Assembly: GCF_005239095.1 (NCBI RefSeq)
Contig: NZ_SZUA01000003.1
Coordinates: 248,001 to 312,000, forward strand
DNA: 64,000 bases
From: Luteimonas gilva
Lineage (GTDB): Bacteria; Pseudomonadota; Gammaproteobacteria; Xanthomonadales; Xanthomonadaceae
Direction of reading: 5' to 3'
The position numbers and the translations under genes were made by a program. The first letter of the stretch is position 1, and each line of letters opens with the position of its first letter. The notes below the pieces were generated by a model. That model worked only from the letters and a program-made list of their open reading frames with translations, was not told where the DNA came from and ran no database searches. Positions 45,303-53,625 of this stretch are shown piece by piece.

Positions 45303-46721
45303 CTACAAGAGCCGCGAGGCCAACCGGCCGACGGTGCGCAACGCCGCTTCGGTGCGCGCGTCCCAGGCCAATCCGCAGCTCAAGCGCACGTGGCGCCGGT
45401 AATCGCCGCGGTTGGAGAATAGATGGCCGGGCAGGATGCCGATGCCTTTCGCCAAGGCGGCTTCGAACAAGGCTTGGCCGTCGGCGCCGTCCGGCAATTC
45501 GACCCATAAGGCCATGCCGCCGGCGGGTTCGGCGACGCGCGTGCCCGACGGCCAATGTTCGGCGATCGCTTGCCGGTAGCGTTGCGCGTTGTCCGCCAGC
45601 GCGCGGCGCAAGCGGCGCAGGCCGCGGTCGAAGTCGTGGCGGGCCAGATATTCGACGATCGCCTGCTGCGGCAGCGTCGCGGTGGCGACCGTCGAAAAGC
45701 ACTTCGCGCGCAGCAGCGCGGACGACCAGCGCCCGCCCAAGGCCCAGCCCACGCGCAGGCCCGGCGAGAGCATCTTCGAATAGGAACCGCAGGTGATCGT
45801 CGCGCCATCGCGGTCGAAAGCGCGCAGCGGCGCGGGGCGAATGCCGGAATAGGCGAGTTCGCCGTACAGATCGTCCTCGATCGCGACCGTGCCGTGCGCG
45901 GCGCAGGCCGCGAGCAGCGCGCGCTTGTCGTCGTCGCCGGTCAGGCTGCCGAGCGGATTGTTGAAATTGGGCATCAGCACCGCCGCGCGCACGGCGTGGC
46001 GTTCGAGCAGTTCGGCGGCGCGGGCGGCGTCGATGCCCGAGCCGGGCCGGTTCGGCACTTCGATCACGCGCAGGCCTTGCGCGGCCACGGCTTGCAGCAG
46101 GCCGTAGTACGTCGGCGTTTCCAGCATCACCACGTCGCCGGCGCGCGCGACCGTGCGCAGCGCCAGGCTGATCGCTTCCATCGCGCCGGCGGTGATCACG
46201 ATCTCGTCCGGATCCACGTCCGCGCCGCATTGCGCGTAACGCTGCGCGATGCGCTGGCGCAAGGCGGGCAACCCTTGCGGGATCGCATAGTTGAGCGCGG
46301 CGGCCGGATCGCGCCGAAGCGCGCGCGATACAGCGCCGGACAAGGCGGCGGTGGGCAGCAGCGGCAGCGCCGGCGTGGCCGCGTGCAGCGGCACCACGTC
46401 TGTGCGGCCCAGTACGTCCAGCACGCCGAGCAGGGCGGGGTTGCGGATCGGCTGCGGCGCGCGCGCGGCGCGATGCGCGGCAGCGGCGCGCGGCGCCGGC
46501 AGCGATGCGGCGCGGACGTAGTAGCCCGAACGCGGCCGCGCTTCGATCAGGCCTTCGCGTTCCAACTGCAAATAAGCTTCGATCGCGGTGGCCAGGCTGA
46601 TCCGCTGGTCGCGGCCTAGCCGGCGCAGCGAAGGCAAGCGTTCGCCCGCACGCAGCACGCCGCGCTGGATTTGGCCGCGCAGCCGTTGCGCCAAACGTTC
46701 GTAGAGCGGTTCCTGGGCCAT
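45303..46721 (-). CDS. MocR-type regulator: GntR DNA-binding domain + aminotransferase fold
   Basis: 472 residues. N-terminal winged HTH (PLYERLAQRLRGQIQRGVLRAGERLPSLRRLGRDQRIS, SLATAIEAYLQLEREGLIEARPRSGYYV) linked to a fold-type I aminotransferase domain with EDDLYGEL, YCGSYSKMLSPGLRVGW (PLP-binding Lys near residue 315), and N-binding regions. Such proteins sense PLP or PLP adducts and regulate, often, pyridoxine or GABA genes. It is divergent from a DMT transporter with twin ATCTGTACCGGT repeats between them. Confidence 0.92.
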   Translation of the reverse strand: MAQEPLYERLAQRLRGQIQRGVLRAGERLPSLRRLGRDQRISLATAIEAYLQLEREGLIEARPRSGYYVRAASLPAPRAAAAHRAARAPQPIRNPALLGVLDVLGRTDVVPLHAATPALPLLPTAALSGAVSRALRRDPAAALNYAIPQGLPALRQRIAQRYAQCGADVDPDEIVITAGAMEAISLALRTVARAGDVVMLETPTYYGLLQAVAAQGLRVIEVPNRPGSGIDAARAAELLERHAVRAAVLMPNFNNPLGSLTGDDDKRALLAACAAHGTVAIEDDLYGELAYSGIRPAPLRAFDRDGATITCGSYSKMLSPGLRVGWALGGRWSSALLRAKCFSTVATATLPQQAIVEYLARHDFDRGLRRLRRALADNAQRYRQAIAEHWPSGTRVAEPAGGMALWVELPDGADGQALFEAALAKGIGILPGHLFSNRGDYRRHVRLSCGLAWDARTEAALRTVGRLASRLL

Positions 46722-46724
46722 GGC

Positions 46725-46767
46725 ATCTGTACCGGTCGATTTCGATCATAACTGAATCTGTACCGGT
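46725..46767. promoter_or_regulatory. Twin direct repeat ATCTGTACCGGT, likely MocR operator
   Basis: Two identical 12-base sequences at 46725-46736 and 46756-46767, start-to-start 31 bases (about three helical turns), in the 93-base space between the divergent MocR and transporter genes. The first copy lies just ahead of the MocR start, consistent with autorepression. Direct repeats with CTGTACC-like cores are the known pattern for several MocR regulators. Confidence 0.75.
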
Positions 46768-46814
46768 GCGACCGGCGGGCTTAGCCTGAGCCTCCCGATG
46801 TTGCGGCCGCCGCC

Positions 46815-47723
46815 ATGACCCCGATCGCCACCGCTAAAGAATCGCGCAGCGCGCTGTTGCAGCTGCTGGTCGCCGAGCTGCTGATCGGCTCGGTCGGCGT
46901 GTTCGCCCACGAGGGCGGGCAGGATCCGGTGACCACGGTGTTCTTCCGCTGCGTGTTCGGCAGTCTGTTCCTGCTCGGCTGGGGCGCGGCGCGCGGTTAT
47001 TTCCGCGGGCTGCTGGCCGAGACCGCGCTGATCAAGGCTGCGATCTTCAGCGGCGTGCTGCTGGTGCTGAACTGGGTGGCGCTGTTCGCCGGCATGGCCC
47101 GCTCGTCGATCGGCGTGGCGACGATGGTCTACCACTTCTTTCCGTTCGCGATGCTGGCGATGGCGGCCTTGTTCTACGGCGAACGCACGCGGCCGGCGGA
47201 TTGGGCCTGGAGCCTTCTCGCTTTCGGCGGCGTGGTGCTGTCGGCCGATCCGGGCAAATTATTCGCGAGCGCCGATAAGTCCTATCTGTTCGGGGTCGGC
47301 CTGACCTTCGTCGCCGCGGTGTTGTGCGGCGCTTCGTTGCTGTTGTCGCGGCGAATCAGCCGCGAACGGCCGTTCGCGGTGGTGCTGATCCAATGCCTGG
47401 TCGGCGTGGCGATGCTGGCGCCGTTCGCGGACTACGTCGCGGTCGCGGGTTTCGGCGGGCATTGGATCTGGTTGGCGGGATTGGGCCTGATCCATAGCGG
47501 CATCTGTTACGTGCTGTTCTATTCGGCCTATCCGAAATTGCCGGTAGCGACGATCGCGGTGCTGGCCTTCGTCTATCCGGCGGTGACCTTGGCGCTGGAC
47601 TTCGTGCTGTATGGGCATGCGCTGGCGCCGGTGCAGATGGCGGGCGTAGCGTTGATCGTGCTCGGCACGCTGGGCGTGAACCTGAAATGGCAGTGGCGGC
47701 GCCGCGTGCCGGCCGAGGCTTGA
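46815..47723 (+). CDS. DMT/EamA-family transporter
   Basis: 302 residues with ten predicted helices and the twofold EamA repeat (first half around RSSIGVATMVYHFFPFAMLAMAALFYGERT; second half around YSAYPKLPVATIAVLAFVYPAVTLALDFVLYGH). Inner membrane exporter of metabolites or amino acids. Its divergent position to the MocR regulator, with operator repeats in between, suggests it exports the regulator's ligand, for example a vitamin B6 compound or an amine. That is inference. Confidence 0.88.
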   Translation: MTPIATAKESRSALLQLLVAELLIGSVGVFAHEGGQDPVTTVFFRCVFGSLFLLGWGAARGYFRGLLAETALIKAAIFSGVLLVLNWVALFAGMARSSIGVATMVYHFFPFAMLAMAALFYGERTRPADWAWSLLAFGGVVLSADPGKLFASADKSYLFGVGLTFVAAVLCGASLLLSRRISRERPFAVVLIQCLVGVAMLAPFADYVAVAGFGGHWIWLAGLGLIHSGICYVLFYSAYPKLPVATIAVLAFVYPAVTLALDFVLYGHALAPVQMAGVALIVLGTLGVNLKWQWRRRVPAEA

Positions 47724-47735
47724 GCCCACAAAAAA

Positions 47736-48020
47736 CTACGGCCGCTCGCCGCGGCCTTGCGCCTTCGCATTGCGGATGACCGCGCGCACGAGCTCGCGAT
47801 CGCGATGCCGGGAAATCGCCACCGCGCCGAGGCGCAAGGCCTGCTCGCGCAATGCCTCGTCGACGTCGTAATGCGCGCCGCTGGTCTTGTCCTGGAACGC
47901 GCGCCGCGGCAGTCCCAAGCGCGCGGCGAACGCATGCAGTTCGTCCAAGGTATCGGCCATCAAGTGCGCCCAGCGCCGGTCGCGCCACAAGGTGACGGCA
48001 TCGTCGACGTAAACGGTCAC
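47736..48020 (-). CDS. DUF4031 domain protein
   Basis: 94 residues: VTVYVDDAVTLWRDRRWAHLMADTLDELHAFAARLGLPRRAFQ, then HYDVDEALREQALRLGAVAISRHRDREL. This is the DUF4031 signature, with a predicted small alpha-beta fold. A GTG start fits the family N-terminus (TVYVDD), although no SD is seen; an ATG 14 codons earlier is the alternative. Unknown function. Convergent with the DMT transporter gene. Confidence 0.82.
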   Translation of the reverse strand: MTVYVDDAVTLWRDRRWAHLMADTLDELHAFAARLGLPRRAFQDKTSGAHYDVDEALREQALRLGAVAISRHRDRELVRAVIRNAKAQGRGERP

Positions 48021-48216
48021 GGTTTTCGGCGGAGATCGCGCATGGCGCCAGCATAGCGGCATTGCGGCGGAACATGAACGAAAGGACCCTGCACGAGCGC
48101 GTTCGCCGCCGCTATCTCACGACGCGCGGATGCGAGCTGAACGGAGGCGCGGAGTTCACGCGATGTTGTCCGCCGCCGTCCAAAACTCGCGCCACCCGCA
48201 AGCGAAGGAGGTTTCC

Positions 48217-48636
48217 ATGAAGAAGTCCGCCGTATTCGTGCTGGCGCTGCTGTGCGCTTCCGGCGCGGCCTGGGCGCAGGACTCGATGACCGAAGCGAAA
48301 GTGCGCGCCAAGCTGACCGAACAGGGCTACACCAAGATCAACGACGTTAAGTTCGCCGACGGCGTCTGGAAAGCGGATGCGCGCAGCGCCGACGGCAACC
48401 GCATCGATGTGCGCATCGATCCCAAGACCGGCGAGATCTATCCGGACGAACAAGTCGCCAACATGACCGAAGCCGATGTGAAGGCCGCGCTGGCCGCCGC
48501 TGGCTACACCAACATCCACGACGTGGATTACGAGGACGGCATCTGGAACGCCGAAGGCGACGATCCGGCCGGCAAGGACGTGGAGCTGAAGATCGATCCG
48601 AAGACCGGCAAGGTGATCGGCAAGGAAAAGGATTGA
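48217..48636 (+). CDS. Periplasmic protein with two PepSY domains
   Basis: 139 residues. Signal peptide (SAVFVLALLCASGAAWAQ) then two PepSY-like units: MTEAKVRAKLTEQGYTKINDVKFADGVWKADARSADGNRIDVRIDPKTGEI and MTEADVKAALAAAGYTNIHDVDYEDGIWNAEGDDPAGKDVELKIDPKTGKV. The AAGGAGG SD fixes the start. PepSY domains commonly bind or inhibit peptidases. A strong terminator follows. Confidence 0.9.
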   Translation: MKKSAVFVLALLCASGAAWAQDSMTEAKVRAKLTEQGYTKINDVKFADGVWKADARSADGNRIDVRIDPKTGEIYPDEQVANMTEADVKAALAAAGYTNIHDVDYEDGIWNAEGDDPAGKDVELKIDPKTGKVIGKEKD

Positions 48637-48662
48637 CCGTTCCATCGCCAGCGCGACGCACG

Positions 48663-48688
48663 GAAAGGGCCGCAACCGCGGCCCTTTC
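48663..48688 (+). terminator. Rho-independent terminator after the PepSY gene
   Basis: GAAAGGGCCGC, loop AACC, GCGGCCCTTTC: an 11-bp stem followed by CATTTTGG. It lies 27 bases after the PepSY stop codon. Confidence 0.85.
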
Positions 48689-48755
48689 CATTTTGGGCGG
48701 ATATTTCCGATGCGGGATGCTTGCGCCGAACGCCCGGCGGCACCATGTTGGCGGC

Positions 48756-50627
48756 ATGAATCAGCCCGCCGCGCCCGCCGAACCCGAACACGACCCCCAG
48801 ATCGGCGCCGGCCCCGTCGCCAAGGCCGCCACCGCGCGCGGCGAAGGGCAGGTGATCCGCGACCTGATGCCCTTTCTGAAGCCGTACAGCGGCCGGATCG
48901 CGTTGGCGCTGGCGCTGGTGGTCGCCGGCAAGCTGGCCAACCTGACCGTGCCGATGGTGCTGAAGAAACTGGTCGACGGCTTGGACGTCGCGCCGACGCT
49001 GCTGGTGTTGCCCGTGGCGTTGCTGGTCGCCTACGGCGCTTCGCGCCTGTCGGTGACCTTGTTCACCGAATTGCGCCAAGTGGTGTTCGCGCGGGTGATG
49101 GCGCGGGTGTCGCGGCGCGTAACTCTGCAGGTATTCCGTCATTTGCATGCGCTATCGCTGCGCTTCCATCTGGCGCGCCGCACCGGCGGCGTGGCGCGCG
49201 ACGTCGAACGCGGCGGCGCGGCCATTTCCGATCTGCTCGACTGGACGCTGTACACGATCCTGCCGACCGCCTTCGAAGTGCTGCTGGTCACCGGCGTATT
49301 GGTGTGGCTGTACGACTGGGGCTTCGCCGGGATCACCCTGGTCACGTTGGCCGCGTACATTGTCTTCACCTTCTCGGTCACCGAATGGCGCACGCGCTAC
49401 TACCGCGCCGCGGTGGAAGCCGACACCCGCGCCAACGAGCGCGCGGTGGATTCGCTGCTCAATTACGAAACGGTCAAGTACTTCGGCAACGAAGAACACG
49501 AAGCGCGCCGCTACGACGACAACCTGGTGCGGCTGGAGAACGCGCAGGTCAAAAGCCGCAAGACGCTGGCGGTGCTGAACTTGGGCCAGACCGCGATCGT
49601 GGCGATCGGCGTGACCGCGATGATGTGGCGCGCCGCCGCCGGCGTGGTCGCCGGAACGATGACCATCGGCGACCTGGTCCTGGTCAACGCCTATCTGCTG
49701 CAGTTGTCCGCGCCTCTGAACATGCTCGGCATGATGTACCGCGAAGTGAAGCAGGCGTTCACCAACCTGGAACGCCTGTTCGGCCTGCTCGACGAGCGCC
49801 AGGACGTGCAGGACCGCGCCGGCGCCGTGCCGCTGCGCGTGTCGCGGCCGCGGGTGGCGTTCGAGAACGTGCGCTTCGGCTACGACCCGCGGCGCGAGAT
49901 CCTGCAGGACGTCAGCTTCGAAATCCCGCCCGGCGGCACCGTCGCGGTGGTCGGCCATTCGGGTTCCGGCAAATCCACGCTGGCGCGGCTGCTGTACCGC
50001 TTCTACGACGTCGACGCCGGGCGGATCGCGATCGCCGACGACGAAGGCGCGCTGCGCGACGTGCGCGACTACACCCAGGCCAGCGTGCGCGGCGCGATCG
50101 CGATCGTGCCGCAGGACACGGTGCTGTTCAACGACACCATCTACTACAACATCCTGTACGGCCGGCCTGCGGCCGGCCGCGAAGAAGTCGAGCGCGCCGC
50201 GCGCGCCGCGCACATCCACGATCTGATCGTCTCGCTGCCGGACGGCTACGAATCGGAAGTGGGCGAGCGCGGCCTGAAACTGTCCGGCGGCGAGAAGCAG
50301 CGGGTGGCGATCGCGCGCGCCTTGCTGAAGGACCCGGCGATCCTGATCTTCGACGAAGCGACTTCGGCGCTGGATTCGAAATCGGAGAAGGCGATCCAGG
50401 CGGAGCTGGATCGCATCGCGGTCGGCCGCACGACCCTGGTCATCGCCCATCGCTTGTCGACGGTGATGGACGCCGACGAAATCCTGGTGATGGACGCCGG
50501 CCGCATCGTCGAGCGCGGCGCACATGCGCAATTGCTGGCGCTGAACGGGCATTACGCGCAGATGTGGCGGCTGCAGCAGCAAGAGCGGCAAGCCGAAGCG
50601 GCCGAAGCCGTGCCCGCGTCTCTCTAA
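48756..50627 (+). CDS. ABC transporter, Atm1/HMT1-type (fused permease and ATPase)
   Basis: 623 residues. Six transmembrane helices (about 40-330), then NBD with Walker A GHSGSGKST near 415, Q-loop VPQDTVLF, signature LSGGEKQR, Walker B LIFDEATS, and H-loop IAHRLS. In the membrane part, NYETVKYFGNEEHE with the conserved Tyr/Asn is characteristic of the Atm1/HMT1 subfamily, which exports glutathione-derived or heavy-metal complexes. It functions as a homodimer in the inner membrane. It is transcribed toward a TetR gene with a Fur-box-like sequence between. Confidence 0.92.
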   Translation: MNQPAAPAEPEHDPQIGAGPVAKAATARGEGQVIRDLMPFLKPYSGRIALALALVVAGKLANLTVPMVLKKLVDGLDVAPTLLVLPVALLVAYGASRLSVTLFTELRQVVFARVMARVSRRVTLQVFRHLHALSLRFHLARRTGGVARDVERGGAAISDLLDWTLYTILPTAFEVLLVTGVLVWLYDWGFAGITLVTLAAYIVFTFSVTEWRTRYYRAAVEADTRANERAVDSLLNYETVKYFGNEEHEARRYDDNLVRLENAQVKSRKTLAVLNLGQTAIVAIGVTAMMWRAAAGVVAGTMTIGDLVLVNAYLLQLSAPLNMLGMMYREVKQAFTNLERLFGLLDERQDVQDRAGAVPLRVSRPRVAFENVRFGYDPRREILQDVSFEIPPGGTVAVVGHSGSGKSTLARLLYRFYDVDAGRIAIADDEGALRDVRDYTQASVRGAIAIVPQDTVLFNDTIYYNILYGRPAAGREEVERAARAAHIHDLIVSLPDGYESEVGERGLKLSGGEKQRVAIARALLKDPAILIFDEATSALDSKSEKAIQAELDRIAVGRTTLVIAHRLSTVMDADEILVMDAGRIVERGAHAQLLALNGHYAQMWRLQQQERQAEAAEAVPASL

Positions 50628-50663
50628 ACCCGTCGCTGGCGGAGCGAAAGCCGGTCTGCTAAG

Positions 50664-50680
50664 ATGAGAACCGTTCTCAT
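50664..50680. promoter_or_regulatory. Fur-box-like palindrome ahead of the TetR gene
   Basis: ATGAGAACCGTTCTCAT, in which the outer 7 bases on each side are perfect complements (ATGAGAA/TTCTCAT), flanked by A/T-rich sequence. It resembles the classic Fur box core NATGAGAATNATTCTCATN. It lies 45 bases before the TetR start, where it would overlap a promoter, suggesting iron regulation. Confidence 0.6.
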
Positions 50681-50724
50681 TAAGAAGCCGGTCTATCCGG
50701 CACCAGCGTTCTCCGGGGTGAGCG

Positions 50725-51345
50725 ATGCCGATTCCCGTGCATGAACCTTCTTACCTGCCGTCCGGTCGGCGCGTGCCCGCGTTCGACAGAGACGATTTGC
50801 TGGATGTCGCCGCGCGGATGTTCGTGGCGCGCGGCGTGGACGCCGTGGATGTCGGCGACATCGCCGCGGAGGCCGGCCTGAGCGACCGCGTCTTGGCGAG
50901 GCATTTCCGCGACAAGGCCGCCCTGCTGGGCGCTTTGCGCGAACGTTTCGTCGCCTCGTTCTGCACCCAGTTGCGCGAAGCGATGGATCGCTGCCGCCCC
51001 GACGACTGGACCGGGCGCCTGCGCGCTTGGGTCGCGACGGGCTTCAACGGCTATCTGGACCATGTCGCCTTGCACGACGTGGTGTTCCACGGCCTGCCGC
51101 ACGACCGCCAGGCGCATCAGGACAATGGCGCGATCGATCAACTGACCGAACTGCTGGAAGGCGGCGTCGCCGCGCGCGTGTGGGTGGCCAACGATCCGCG
51201 CATGACCGCGACCATTTTCTTCAACGCCCTCCATGCCGCCGTCGACCGGCTGGTCATGACCGGCGAACCCTACGACCGCGCGCGGCCGCTACGGACCTTG
51301 ATCGGCTATTTCGAGCGGTCGGTGCAATGGTGGAAGCCGTGTTGA
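50725..51345 (+). CDS. TetR/AcrR-family transcriptional regulator
   Basis: 206 residues. N-terminal HTH (DRDDLLDVAARMFVARGVDAVDVGDIAAEAGLSDRVLARHFRDKAALLGAL) and a C-terminal ligand domain of helices. A Fur-box-like palindrome precedes the gene, and the neighbouring Atm1-type exporter on the same strand is a possible target. The 3' end overlaps an opposite-strand remnant gene by 57 bases. Confidence 0.9.
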   Translation: MPIPVHEPSYLPSGRRVPAFDRDDLLDVAARMFVARGVDAVDVGDIAAEAGLSDRVLARHFRDKAALLGALRERFVASFCTQLREAMDRCRPDDWTGRLRAWVATGFNGYLDHVALHDVVFHGLPHDRQAHQDNGAIDQLTELLEGGVAARVWVANDPRMTATIFFNALHAAVDRLVMTGEPYDRARPLRTLIGYFERSVQWWKPC

Positions 51346-51567
51346 AGTGCGCGATCGCTTGTCGGCATCGTTTTCGAAGATAGAACGCGCTTGTTGTTCT
51401 CCCTCCTTTGAAAAAGGAGGGTCGGGGAGGATTTTCTTTTGCCGTCCGGGCGCGGCGTTCGCCGCAGCTCTCACTTCGGGCGGAGCGAACCTGAGATCGC
51501 AGTCGGCGCGCGCGGCGAACGCCGCGCCCGCCAAGGCTAGTATCGATACGATGCGGAACGCGTACAT
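51289..51567 (-). pseudogene. Remnant of a secreted-protein gene interrupted by a repeat
   Basis: It starts with a clear signal peptide (YAFRIVSILALAGAAFAARA) and DCDLRFAPPEVRAAANAAPG, but from about residue 38 onward the reading frame is made of a CCCTCCTTTGAAAAAGGAGG repeat (translating as DPPFSKEGEQQ) and of antisense sequence from the TetR gene. Probably a real small exported protein whose 3' part was replaced by the repeat. It could also be a short functional protein ending at an unexpected stop. Confidence 0.45.
51398..51440. repeat. CTCCCTCCTTTGAAAAAGG-type hairpin repeat
   Basis: CCCTCCTTT, loop, AAAGGAGGG followed by TCGGGGAGGATTTTC. It is a short dispersed-repeat-like hairpin inside the 3' part of the remnant gene. 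Confidence 0.7.
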
Positions 51568-51647
51568 GATTCGCCTGCCTTTTGAAGACTGGGCGAATCG
51601 TCGCGCGGCTCGCCGCTGCGCGATATCCGATTCTTGCGCCGCGCGCG

Positions 51648-52205
51648 TCAGGCCTTCGGCCGCTTGAATTCCTTGGCCAGCCACTCGTCGATCAGCCGCT
51701 TCTCGTAGCGCAGCGGGTCGCTGCTGCCCACCGCCGAAGCGTTGCGCATGAAGTCCAGATCGGTCAGCTTGCGCGCGCCTTGCGAAAACACCGTTCCGTT
51801 CGCCCCGCTGAGGGTGAAGTTCAATTCGATCCGCGGCGGATAGATGTCGCGCACGATCCGGGTCGAGCCGAAGTTGGCCCCGCGCCAGGGCTCGTACTGG
51901 CCGGCGCGGCGGATGTCGGTGATGGTGACGTCGAGCCGTTCGCCAGACGGCAGCCGCTGCACGGCGCGTTTGCGCAGGTATTGGGCCAGCTGCTGGACCC
52001 AGTCGCCGCGCTTGGCTTCCCAACGGTTGCCGCTTTGGCGCAGATCCGAGAATTGCGCCGGATCGGTCCAGCTCACCGCGACCGCGCCTTCGGCCGGCAG
52101 GTTGCGCGGCGCTTTCGGATCGGTGACGTCCCCGGTTTTGGCGACAACAGACGTCGCCGCCAGCAAGCCTAGGAAGAGGGCCGCAGCCCGATAAGCCGTA
52201 TTCAT
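51648..52205 (-). CDS. DUF3016 family secreted protein
   Basis: 185 residues. Signal peptide (AALFLGLLAATSVVA), then VAVSWTDPAQFSDLRQSGN, WVQQLAQYLRKRAVQRLPSGERLDVTITDIRRAGQYEPWRG, and SSDPLRYEKRLIDEWLAKEF. These are the DUF3016 hallmarks. Periplasmic; function unknown. The start is at the signal peptide; the open frame continues far upstream on the other side of a terminator. Confidence 0.88.
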   Translation of the reverse strand: MNTAYRAAALFLGLLAATSVVAKTGDVTDPKAPRNLPAEGAVAVSWTDPAQFSDLRQSGNRWEAKRGDWVQQLAQYLRKRAVQRLPSGERLDVTITDIRRAGQYEPWRGANFGSTRIVRDIYPPRIELNFTLSGANGTVFSQGARKLTDLDFMRNASAVGSSDPLRYEKRLIDEWLAKEFKRPKA

Positions 52206-52324
52206 CGCGATGCTCCCGGTGAGGGACGATACCGATTTTGGACCTGCCGACGCCGCGCGCAAGCATCGAAGGATAGGGAACGCCGCCACCGTTGGCTCGC
52301 GTTCAATATCCAGGCGCCGAAACG

Positions 52325-52351
52325 AAAAAAAGGCCGCTCCGAGGAGCGGCC
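52325..52351 (-). terminator. Rho-independent terminator of the slipin-rtcB operon
   Basis: Reading the minus strand: GGCCGCTCC, 2-nt loop, GGAGCGGCC, then TTTTTTT. It begins only 7 bases after the rtcB stop codon. Confidence 0.93.
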
Positions 52352-52357
52352 AAGGTT

Positions 52358-53575
52358 TCAACCCTTCACGCACAGCACCTGGCGCAGGGTATGCACTACT
52401 TCCACCAAGTCGCTCTGCGCGGCCATCACCGCGTCGATCGACTTGTAGGCCGCCGGCGACTCGTCGATGACATCCGCGTCCTTGCGGCATTCGACGTGGG
52501 CCGTGGCTTCGCGGTGCTGCTTCAGCGTGATCGACTTGCGCGCCTGGGTACGGCTCATCACGCGGCCGGCGCCGTGGCTGCAGCTGTGGAAGCTGTCCGC
52601 GTTGCCCTTGCCGCGCACGATGTAGCTGCGCGTGCCCATGCTGCCCGGGATGATGCCCAGTTCGCCCTCGCGCGCGCTGACCGCGCCCTTGCGGGTGACC
52701 AGCAGTTCCACGCCGCCGTGCGTTTCCTTCTGCACGTAGTTGTGGTGGCAGTTGACCGCCATCTTTTCCAACTGGAACTTCGGCAGGCGGTGGCGCATCT
52801 CGTGCAGCACCCGCGCCATCATCGCTTCGCGGTTCTGGCGCGCGTAGTCCTGCGCCCACGACACCGCTTCCACGTAATCGTCGAACAAAGGCTCGCCTTC
52901 CATGAAGAAGGCCAGGTCCTTGTCCGGCAAATGGAAGCCCAGCACGCGATGCGCCAACTGCTCGCGCGCGCGCTCGATGAAGTAGGTGCCGATCAGGTTG
53001 CCGGTGCCGCGCGAACCGCTGTGCAGCATCACCCACACCGCGTCGGCCTCGTCCAGGCAGATCTCGATGAAGTGGTTGCCGCCGCCCAGCGTGCCGATCT
53101 GGCGGTCGATCTTGTCGGTGCGGATCTTGCGGTGCTTGGCCTTGATCGCCTCTAAGCCCGCCATCAACCCCGATTGCGCCAAGCGCGTTTCGTGGCTGTC
53201 CGGCAGCTTGCGGTGCTCGCCGCCCGGACCGTTGCCGACCGGCACGCTGCGCTCGATGCTCGAACGCAATTGCGCCAAGTCGTCCGGCAAATCGCTCGCG
53301 CGCAGCGTGGTCCGCACCGCGGCCATGCCGCAGCCGATGTCGACGCCGACGGCCGCGGGGATGATCGCGCCGCGGGTCGGGATCACCGAACCGACGGTCG
53401 CGCCCTTGCCCAGGTGCACGTCCGGCATCACCGCCACCCACGGCCCGACGAACGGGACCGATGCGATGTTGCGCAGCTGCGCGTGGGCTTGCGCTTCGAG
53501 CGGCACGCCGCGCACCCAGCCCTTGATCGCGGTGGCGCTGCCTTCGGCGTGCAGGAATTCGTAGTTCGTACTCAT
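52358..53575 (-). CDS. rtcB: RNA ligase RtcB
   Basis: GTP- and Mn-dependent ligase joining 2',3'-cyclic phosphate or 3'-phosphate RNA ends to 5'-OH ends. 405 residues with the metal-site VDIGCGM (Asp79, Cys82), GGGNHF (164-169), HSGSRGTG (185-192), and the guanylylated His334 in SHGAGR (333-338). The start is set by a GGAGCG SD at 6 bases. It is second in an operon after the slipin gene (50 bases apart) and ends at its own terminator. No archease or RtcA is beside it. In the operon setting its likely task is repair of broken RNAs, possibly tRNA. Confidence 0.95.
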   Translation of the reverse strand: MSTNYEFLHAEGSATAIKGWVRGVPLEAQAHAQLRNIASVPFVGPWVAVMPDVHLGKGATVGSVIPTRGAIIPAAVGVDIGCGMAAVRTTLRASDLPDDLAQLRSSIERSVPVGNGPGGEHRKLPDSHETRLAQSGLMAGLEAIKAKHRKIRTDKIDRQIGTLGGGNHFIEICLDEADAVWVMLHSGSRGTGNLIGTYFIERAREQLAHRVLGFHLPDKDLAFFMEGEPLFDDYVEAVSWAQDYARQNREAMMARVLHEMRHRLPKFQLEKMAVNCHHNYVQKETHGGVELLVTRKGAVSAREGELGIIPGSMGTRSYIVRGKGNADSFHSCSHGAGRVMSRTQARKSITLKQHREATAHVECRKDADVIDESPAAYKSIDAVMAAQSDLVEVVHTLRQVLCVKG

Positions 53576-53625
53576 AAGTCGCTCCATTGAAAACCCGCGC
53601 GGCGGTTCCGTCCACCGCGCAGGCG

